A stretch of 11,409 nucleotides of DNA from an uncultured bacterium. GTDB lineage: Bacteria > Gemmatimonadota > Gemmatimonadetes > Palauibacterales > KS3-K002. The notes under the pieces are model-generated. The model ran no database searches, was not told the origin of the DNA, and saw only the letters and a program-made list of their open reading frames with translations. Where the stretch lies: positions 1 to 11,409 of the forward strand of contig CANPVY010000160.1 in assembly GCA_947581845.1 (NCBI GenBank). Reading direction: 5' to 3'. This document shows, piece by piece, positions 7,147-11,409 of this stretch (position 1 is its first letter; every line of letters begins with the position of its first letter). Made by a program: the position numbers and the translations under genes.

Positions 7147-8063
7147 TGGGTGGCGGCGCGGTTTTGAAAGGCCGGGTGCTGCGAACGGCCGGCGGTATCT
7201 ATCACGTGGAGGTCGGGGACGAGACACTGGAATGCGCGCTGCGCGGGCGCCTGAAGCGGAAGCGGGGGATCGGTAGGGTCGCGGTGGGCGACGAGGTGGA
7301 GGTCGAGCGGCTGCCGGATGGCAGCTGTGTGATCTGCGAGCTTCTGCCACGTGCTTCGCGACTCTCGCGTCGTACGGCGCACGGCCGGCGCGAGCAGATC
7401 ATCGCGGCGAACGTGGACCAGCTGGGCGCGGTATTCTCGGTGGCGCAGCCCGAGCCGGTCTACTCGAATGTCGACCGTTTCCTGGTGCTTGCTGAGGAGA
7501 GCGAGATCGCGGCGTTTCTGGTCGTGAACAAAATCGACCTGACGAGCGAAAGCGAGGCACGAGAGGGTTTCGACCTCTACGAGCAGATCGGGTATCCGGT
7601 CGTCTACACGAGCGCGACAAGCGGCGCCAACCTGGGCCAACTGAGCGAACGGCTCGCTGGTCACACGACTCTGTTCGTCGGCCCCTCGGGGGCCGGGAAG
7701 TCGAGCCTGCTCAACGCGCTGCAGCCGGGGCTGGGGCTGCGGGTCGGTGAGATCAGCAAGGCGATCAAACGGGGCCGGCACACGACGGTGGCGGCGTCGC
7801 TACAGCGTTTGGACGTGGGTGGCTACGTGGTGGACACGCCCGGGCTCGGCAGGCTGCAGTTCTGGGAGGTGGGCACGCATGAGCTGCCGTGGTGCTTCCC
7901 GGAGTTTCGGCCGTATCTAGGCGATTGCAGGTTTCAGGATTGCAGCCACGTCCATGAGCCGGACTGCGCCGTGATCGCGGCGGTGGAGACTGGCGAGTTG
8001 CCGTCGCGCCGTTACGAGAGCTATGTCACGATCCTGGAGGAGCAGAAGGCGGGTCCACGCTAA
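7146..8063 (+). CDS. rsgA: Ribosome small-subunit maturation GTPase RsgA
   Basis: RsgA (YjeQ/YloQ) is a circularly permuted GTPase that checks and matures the 30S ribosomal subunit. An N-terminal OB-fold (about residues 5-70) is followed by the permuted GTPase motifs: NKID (G4, 128-131), SAT (G5), GPSGAGKSS (G1, 179-187), the RHTT switch (G2, around 211-214) and DTPG (G3, 230-233). The C-terminal zinc knuckle has Cys261, Cys266, His268 and Cys274 in the family pattern C-x4-C-x-H-x5-C. The ATG at 7146 overlaps the upstream TGA as TGATG, giving 305 residues. A GTG at 7143, one codon earlier, is equally in frame. No separate Shine-Dalgarno is seen, consistent with re-initiation after the 95-residue gene. 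Its TAA stop overlaps the end of the convergent cyclo-ligase gene. Confidence 0.96.
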   Translation: MGGGAVLKGRVLRTAGGIYHVEVGDETLECALRGRLKRKRGIGRVAVGDEVEVERLPDGSCVICELLPRASRLSRRTAHGRREQIIAANVDQLGAVFSVAQPEPVYSNVDRFLVLAEESEIAAFLVVNKIDLTSESEAREGFDLYEQIGYPVVYTSATSGANLGQLSERLAGHTTLFVGPSGAGKSSLLNALQPGLGLRVGEISKAIKRGRHTTVAASLQRLDVGGYVVDTPGLGRLQFWEVGTHELPWCFPEFRPYLGDCRFQDCSHVHEPDCAVIAAVETGELPSRRYESYVTILEEQKAGPR

Positions 8064-8794
8064 GGCGTGCGCCCTTTGGGTCGGAGCCTGAGGAGCACGG
8101 GGATCGCGCGCAGCTTTTGCTCATCGAGTTCTTGCCAGAGTATACCGGGCGGTCGCTCAAAGGCCCGTGCGGTGTGTATGATCTCGTCGGGCGTGACGAC
8201 GAAGTCGAGAGGCACGTCGTGCCGCGTCATCGGGATCTCGCCATCCGGAACGATCTGGAGCGCGTGTACGGTCGTGACGACGACCGTGTTCTCGCCGATG
8301 AGGCCGGCCTGACGAGCGAGCGCGAACTCGAGGTCGGAGTAACCGCCGCCCTTACCGAGGCGGGAGCCGTCGCGGGAGACGGCGACGGAGCCGGCGAGCA
8401 CGATGTCGATCGCCGACATCTCTTGGATGGCCACCGGGCGGCCGTAGCGTGCGGCGCCTTTGATGCTCGCCGCGCGGTAGGGAGGGACGCGCAGGCGATT
8501 CGGCTCCAGCGCGATGAAAGGTAGCGAGTCGCGTAGGCGAGGGACGGCCATGTAGACGGTGAGGCCGGCGGCTAGGGCGTTCTTGCGTGCCTGCAGCTGC
8601 GGTGAGTCCGGGTTAGACTTGATGTTCCTGGCGTTGCGCCAGGCAGCTAGCTGGGTTAGGCGGTCGGCGGCCGCCTCGGCGCCGACGAAGTTGGGGATGC
8701 GGCCTTCCGCGCCCGGGAAACGTGCAACGCTCTCTTCCTGAAGGCGGCGCCAGATCGTGTTGCGGAGTTCTTGTTTGCGCTCTCGGATGTCCAT
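8060..8794 (-). CDS. 5-formyltetrahydrofolate cyclo-ligase family protein, MTHFSD-like
   Basis: Family members of this fold (COG0212) convert 5-formyltetrahydrofolate to 5,10-methenyltetrahydrofolate with ATP. The 244-residue protein has the phosphate/ATP-binding loop RLGKGGGYSDLEFAL (145-159), TTVHALQIV (174-182) and HDVPLDFVVTP (192-202). Classical bacterial enzymes read G-Y-G-G-G-Y-Y-D-R in the loop. Here the GKGGGYSDLE form, the following VHALQ and the HDVPLDF block resemble the N-terminal domain of animal MTHFSD and archaeal relatives. The substrate could therefore differ from the textbook one. The N-terminal IRERKQELRNTIWRRLQEE helix is a normal family start. The ATG at 8794 has no clear Shine-Dalgarno. 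It is divergent from the NUDIX gene and overlaps the rsgA end by 4 bases tail-to-tail. Confidence 0.88.
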   Translation of the reverse strand: MDIRERKQELRNTIWRRLQEESVARFPGAEGRIPNFVGAEAAADRLTQLAAWRNARNIKSNPDSPQLQARKNALAAGLTVYMAVPRLRDSLPFIALEPNRLRVPPYRAASIKGAARYGRPVAIQEMSAIDIVLAGSVAVSRDGSRLGKGGGYSDLEFALARQAGLIGENTVVVTTVHALQIVPDGEIPMTRHDVPLDFVVTPDEIIHTARAFERPPGILWQELDEQKLRAIPVLLRLRPKGRTP

Positions 8795-8820
8795 GAGGCC
8801 TGTACGGGCGTTTGCTAAGG

Positions 8821-8839
8821 TCGTGCAAGGCTAGCACGA
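8821..8839. promoter_or_regulatory. Inverted repeat in the cyclo-ligase/NUDIX divergent spacer
   Basis: TCGTGC and GCACGA form 6-base inverted arms around a 7-base spacer, near the centre of the 77-base gap between two divergent genes. The position suits an operator for a dimeric regulator. The arms are short, and no regulator gene is nearby to point to. Confidence 0.2.
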
Positions 8840-8871
8840 AAGGAACGCGGAGGCTCGAGCGAGGGCAAGCG

Positions 8872-9477
8872 GTGAGCCCGGAGTCATTGATCGAGAGGAT
8901 AGGGGCCGAGCTGGCGCGACGGGAGGCGCGGCGGGCGGAGCCGGGCGCGTACGACGTGGAGGCGGCGGTAACGCTTCTGCTGCGGCCGGCGGCTGCGGGG
9001 CTCAAGTTCCTGGCGATCAAGCGGACCGAGCAGGAGCGGGATCCGTGGTCCGGGCACATGGCGCTTCCGGGCGGGCGCAGAGATGACGATGACGCGAGCC
9101 TCTGGGCGACGGCGGTGCGGGAGACGCGTGAGGAAGTCGGCGTGGATCTCGAGAAGGTCGGGCGGCTCGTGGGTCAGCTTGACGATGTGGTGCCGGGAAC
9201 GCGGCGGATTCCGGCCATCGCGATCACGCCGTTCGTGGTCGCGGTGCAACCCGATGTTGTGACTCGCACGAGTACGGAGGTGGAGTACGCGGTCTGGGTT
9301 CCGCTTGAGGTTGTCGTGGATGAGGAGCACCGCGGTACGCTGCAGCTGGACGTGCTATCTGATCGTGAGTTTCCCACCATCGAGTATGGTGGCCATGTGA
9401 TCTGGGGGCTGACGCTCCGCATCCTGGGGCAGCTGGAGGAAGTGCTGAGCCGGATCGGCTATACCGGGAGGGGATAG
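8872..9477 (+). CDS. NUDIX hydrolase, CoA pyrophosphatase-like
   Basis: NUDIX enzymes split nucleoside-diphosphate-linked substrates; this branch is usually annotated as coenzyme A pyrophosphatase, which trims CoA or its derivatives to 4'-phosphopantetheine and 3',5'-ADP. In 201 residues counted from GTG 8872, the upstream block AIKRTEQERDPWSGHMALPGG (48-68) leads into the NUDIX box GG-R-R-D-D-D-D...REtrEEvGV (67-91). Arg83, Glu84, Glu87 and Glu88 are the metal-binding core. The box has one residue more than the classic GX5EX7REUXEEXGU, as in the YeaB/NudL-type CoA enzymes, and acidic D replaces the first E. GTG 8872 is preferred because GAGGG (8861-8865) lies 6 bases upstream. A TTG at 8812 would extend the protein by 20 basic, low-quality residues. 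The substrate is inferred from family resemblance only. Confidence 0.85.
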   Translation: MSPESLIERIGAELARREARRAEPGAYDVEAAVTLLLRPAAAGLKFLAIKRTEQERDPWSGHMALPGGRRDDDDASLWATAVRETREEVGVDLEKVGRLVGQLDDVVPGTRRIPAIAITPFVVAVQPDVVTRTSTEVEYAVWVPLEVVVDEEHRGTLQLDVLSDREFPTIEYGGHVIWGLTLRILGQLEEVLSRIGYTGRG

Positions 9478-9697
9478 GCGTGAGGCGCGCCGGTGCATCG
9501 AGAAGCTGGAGCGCTGCAAGGTCGAGCGCGCTGAAGACATGTTCGAGCTCCTTGTTGATCAGGTCGTCGGCGTAGGCCTCCAGCTGGGCAGCGCGGTCAA
9601 GCGTAGCTACAGGATCTGTCCTGCAGGAGCTGGTGGGCTGTGCGGCGACGCCGGTGGGGTGCGCCCCACCGGCGATCATCCCGTGTGCGCAGTTGTA
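9478..9697. other. Gap between convergent NUDIX and lipoprotein genes, no confident gene
   Basis: No gene can be called here with confidence. The minus strand is open from an ATG at 9679 through the whole gap and on into the antisense of the NUDIX gene (to 9224). Its part between about 9610 and 9480 reads like protein (for example AYADDLINKELEHVF and SALDLAALQLLDA) with G or C in most third positions. There is no convincing ribosome binding site, and the frame runs on as Arg/Pro-rich antisense. It may be a gene remnant or chance. Confidence 0.3.
9649..9674. terminator. Strong GC hairpin, candidate two-way terminator
   Basis: CGCCGGTGGGG (9649-9659) and CCCCACCGGCG (9664-9674) form a perfect 11-bp stem with a four-base TGCG loop. 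It lies 23 bases beyond the lipoprotein stop on the minus strand and between two convergent genes, where a terminator is expected. Neither strand has a T-run after the stem, so it may act with Rho, as an RNA-end stabiliser, or be only a structured repeat. Confidence 0.45.
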
Positions 9698-10789
9698 CTA
9701 GTGACCCGGGTCGTGGACCCAGTCGGCGATGAAGATGTTGGTGTCGCCTGGCTTCGCGTTGAAGCGGTTTGAGCCCCAGACGAGCTTGCTGCCGTCCGAG
9801 TTGAACATCGGGAAGCCATCAAACTCATCGTGGTAGGTTATACGCTCGAGCTCGGTGCCGTCGATGTTGATCGCGTAGAGATCGAAGTCGCGACTACCGC
9901 GGTCGTGCACGTTCGACGCAAAGATCACTCGATCGCCGCTGGGGAAGAAATAGGGCGCGAAGTTGGCGGTCCCGTTGTCCGTGAGCTGCCGCTTGTTCGA
10001 GCCGTCGGCGTCCATGACGAAGATGTCCAGTTTACTGGGCCGGATCAGGTTCTGCCCCAGTAGCCGCAGGTAGTCCTGCCGCTCTTCCAGGGTCTCCGGA
10101 TGGTAGGCCCGGTAGACGATCTTGGTGCCATCGTAAGAGAAGAAGGGGCCGCCGTCGTAGCCCAGCTCATCGGTCAGTTGCCTCACGTCCGTGCCGTCGG
10201 CGTTCATCGTATAGATGTCGAGGTCGCCGTTCCGCAGGGAAGTGAAGACGATCTTCTGGCCATCGCGTGAGATGGTGGCCTCGGCATCGTAGCCCCAGGT
10301 GTCGGTGAGCTGAACCAGGTTGCCGCCGTCGCGGTCGGCGACGAAGATCTCGTACTCCGGATAGAGCGCCCACACGTAGCCCATGGAGTAGTCGGGCGGC
10401 GGTGGGCAGCTCTCGTCGTATGCGTGCGTGGAGGAGTAGAGGATCCTGTCGCCTGCGGGGAAGAAATACGAGCAGGTGGTGCGGCCCTTCCCGGTGCTCA
10501 CGAGCTGCAACTCACCGCCGCTGGCTGGCAGAGTGAAGATCTGGTCGCAGCCGTACTCGCCGTGCGTGGACTGTAGGATCAGATAGCGGTCATCGGCCGA
10601 GAAGTAGGCTTCGGCATTTTCGCCGCCGAACGTCAGCTGCGTCACGTTGCGCAGGTGGACCTCTCGTGGCTCTGTGAGACTGGCGCGCGCCTCGATGGCG
10701 GGACCCTGGTCAGACCCGGAGTCCTCCTGAGCCGTGCAGGCCAGCGTCAGGCCGGCGACGGCCAGTGGGAGTAACGGGTTAAGTGTCAG
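9698..10789 (-). CDS. PD40 (TolB-like) beta-propeller lipoprotein, probable CTG start
   Basis: The 363-residue product is a predicted exported lipoprotein built of PD40/TolB-type propeller blades. The repeats recur as, for example, NLVQLTDTWGYDAEATISRDGQKIVF, then DIYTMNADGTDVRQLTD and DIFVMDADGSNKRQLTD, then DLYAINIDGTELERIT; about six blades are visible. The N-terminus MTLNPLLPLAVAGLTLAC is a hydrophobic signal with a lipobox-like LTLAC (Cys18), followed by an acidic Ser/Gly linker. The n-region lacks Lys or Arg, which is unusual. There is no ATG, GTG or TTG in frame before GTG 10645, and that GTG would remove the signal and cut the first blade. CTG 10789 has AAGGAGG (10797-10803) 7 bases upstream and overlaps the Nfu_N stop as CTGA. 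PD40 proteins often bind proteins or sugars at the cell surface; no specific role can be given. Confidence 0.85.
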   Translation of the reverse strand: MTLNPLLPLAVAGLTLACTAQEDSGSDQGPAIEARASLTEPREVHLRNVTQLTFGGENAEAYFSADDRYLILQSTHGEYGCDQIFTLPASGGELQLVSTGKGRTTCSYFFPAGDRILYSSTHAYDESCPPPPDYSMGYVWALYPEYEIFVADRDGGNLVQLTDTWGYDAEATISRDGQKIVFTSLRNGDLDIYTMNADGTDVRQLTDELGYDGGPFFSYDGTKIVYRAYHPETLEERQDYLRLLGQNLIRPSKLDIFVMDADGSNKRQLTDNGTANFAPYFFPSGDRVIFASNVHDRGSRDFDLYAINIDGTELERITYHDEFDGFPMFNSDGSKLVWGSNRFNAKPGDTNIFIADWVHDPGH

Positions 10790-11061
10790 GACAAGACCTC
10801 CTTGATCGTCTCTTCGATTTGCGGGACGAGCGCGTCCCAGTCAGCGGATGCGGACTTGGTCACGGTAATGAAGTCCTCGGCGATAAGGAGCGATTCGACG
10901 CCCTCGATCGCGAAGAGCCGGCTGGCAAGCGGGTCTTCCTCAGCCGCCTCGGGTTCGAAATACGGCTTACTGCCACCGCCCTCCACCAGTGTGCGGTCCA
11001 CGGTGAACTTGGCCGCGTTGGGGTTGGGCGTGCCCTCAACCGTGATGTCCGGGTCCGGCAT
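10786..11061 (-). CDS. Stand-alone Nfu N-terminal domain protein (no NifU CXXC domain)
   Basis: The 91 residues match the Nfu_N domain (PF08712 family) from end to end: TPNPNAAKFTVDR (11-23), then the DPLASRLFAIEGVESLLIAEDFITVTK core (43-69), and a final helix DWDALVPQIEETIKEVL. In full Nfu proteins this domain precedes a NifU-type domain whose CXXC pair carries the Fe-S cluster. Here that second domain is absent and the protein has no cysteine at all, so it cannot hold a cluster alone. It may bind client proteins or partners of the SUF machinery encoded at the left of the window, which is inference. ATG 11061 has GAGGAG (11070-11075) with an 8-base spacer. It lies 56 bases after a class III aminotransferase gene and overlaps the lipoprotein start. 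Confidence 0.88.
   Translation of the reverse strand: MPDPDITVEGTPNPNAAKFTVDRTLVEGGGSKPYFEPEAAEEDPLASRLFAIEGVESLLIAEDFITVTKSASADWDALVPQIEETIKEVLS
10797..10803 (-). promoter_or_regulatory. Ribosome binding site of the PD40 lipoprotein
   Basis: Read on the minus strand, AAGGAGG is a near-perfect Shine-Dalgarno sequence inside the 3' end of the Nfu_N gene. It sits 7 bases before CTG 10789. The only alternative start codon nearby, TTG at 10794, is out of frame and meets a stop two codons later. The site is the main evidence that translation starts at the CTG. Confidence 0.7.
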
Positions 11062-11117
11062 GGTGGTCTCTCCTCGTGTGTACGGGAGGGTGCCTGAGAG
11101 GGGGTGAAACTAACCGG

Positions 11118-11409
11118 TCAGGCGGCGAGGAGACAGTCCTCGAGGGTGCGTGAAGCGAAGTCGAGCTGCTCCTCGCTGATGGTCAGGGGTGGGGTGAGGG
11201 TGAGGACGCTGGCGTGCGGGCCATCGGCCAGCACGATCAACCCGCGGCGCAGAGCCGCGAGGATGACGCGCTGGGCGCGCTCCCGGTCCGGCGTGCGGGT
11301 GTCGGAGTCGCGGACCAGCTCGATTCCTGCGAGCAGGCCGCACCCGCGGACGTGTCCGATCCCGGGGACGCGCCCCTGCAGCGCTTGCAGCCGCTGGAGA
11401 AGCTGCTCG
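11118..11409 (-). CDS. Class III PLP aminotransferase, C-terminal part
   Basis: This gene runs off the right edge, so only its last 96 residues are visible. They match the end of class III (4-aminobutyrate/ornithine-type) aminotransferases: GHVRGCGLLAGIELVRD, then DRERAQRVILAALRRGLIVL, then VLTLTPPLTISEEQLDFASRTLEDCL before the stop at 11118. The RGCGLLAGIEL block and the L-T-P-P-L-T-I motif are the family's C-terminal domain hallmarks. The catalytic lysine and substrate-specific residues lie outside the window, so the amino-group donor cannot be told. The Nfu_N gene follows 56 bases downstream on the same strand, possibly in one transcript. Confidence 0.88.
   Translation of the reverse strand, partial: EQLLQRLQALQGRVPGIGHVRGCGLLAGIELVRDSDTRTPDRERAQRVILAALRRGLIVLADGPHASVLTLTPPLTISEEQLDFASRTLEDCLLAA

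Noticed and set aside
7104..7781. 225-residue minus-strand frame across rsgA
   Set aside because: It is a shadow of the RsgA GTPase domain on the other strand.
11090..11100. Minus-strand CTCTCAGGCAC, resembling the 3' part of a glycine riboswitch, upstream of the Nfu_N gene
   Set aside because: The rest of the aptamer is missing: no matching 5' GAGAG arm or core is present, and the upstream bases are aminotransferase coding sequence.
1..11409. CRISPR arrays, tRNA/rRNA genes, insertion sequences, prophage or toxin-antitoxin genes
   Set aside because: I found no spaced repeats, cloverleaf sequences, transposase or integrase motifs, or paired small toxin genes on either strand. The window is ordinary chromosomal housekeeping content.

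Overview
The window is 11.4 kb of dense, GC-rich bacterial chromosome carrying mostly housekeeping genes. Genes lie on both strands with short gaps, many start at GTG or TTG, and several are joined by stop/start overlaps. The SufU-type scaffold beside SufBCD and SufS, a MTHFSD-like formyl-folate cyclo-ligase, a free-standing Nfu N-terminal domain and a PD40 propeller lipoprotein would fit a Gemmatimonadota-like or similar deep-branching phylum. That placement is inference, because no rRNA or other marker is present. I see no phage, transposon, CRISPR, tRNA or rRNA.

Bases 3-5399 (+) form one complete SUF iron-sulfur cluster operon in the order sufB-sufC-sufD-sufU-sufS. SufS, a cysteine desulfurase, mobilises sulfur and SufU relays it. 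The SufB/SufD scaffold with the SufC ATPase assembles and hands over the cluster. All key catalytic residues are visible. The published six-frame starts for sufD and sufS are too long; the better starts are a TTG at 2288 and an ATG at 4179.

Bases 5400-6858 hold dinB (DNA polymerase IV, minus strand), convergent to sufS and divergent from the next gene. The divergent spacer contains an unusual cluster of GTTC repeats. Bases 6859-8063 (+) hold a 95-residue protein of unknown function translationally coupled to rsgA, the ribosome-maturation GTPase. rsgA ends in a 4-base tail-to-tail overlap with the minus-strand cyclo-ligase gene (8060-8794). A divergent NUDIX hydrolase follows (8872-9477, +).

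Bases 9478-9697 carry no confident gene, but they contain a strong 11-bp hairpin and a coding-like minus-strand trace. The right end is a minus-strand run read from right to left: the 3' end of a class III aminotransferase, a stand-alone Nfu_N-domain protein, and a PD40 beta-propeller lipoprotein. The lipoprotein appears to start at a CTG codon overlapping the Nfu_N stop codon.

Nothing here amounts to a clearly new multi-gene system. The most notable points are the CTG-initiated lipoprotein, the Cys-free Nfu_N protein in a genome with a full SUF operon, the MTHFSD-like cyclo-ligase, the dinB-upstream GTTC array, and the unknown protein coupled to rsgA.
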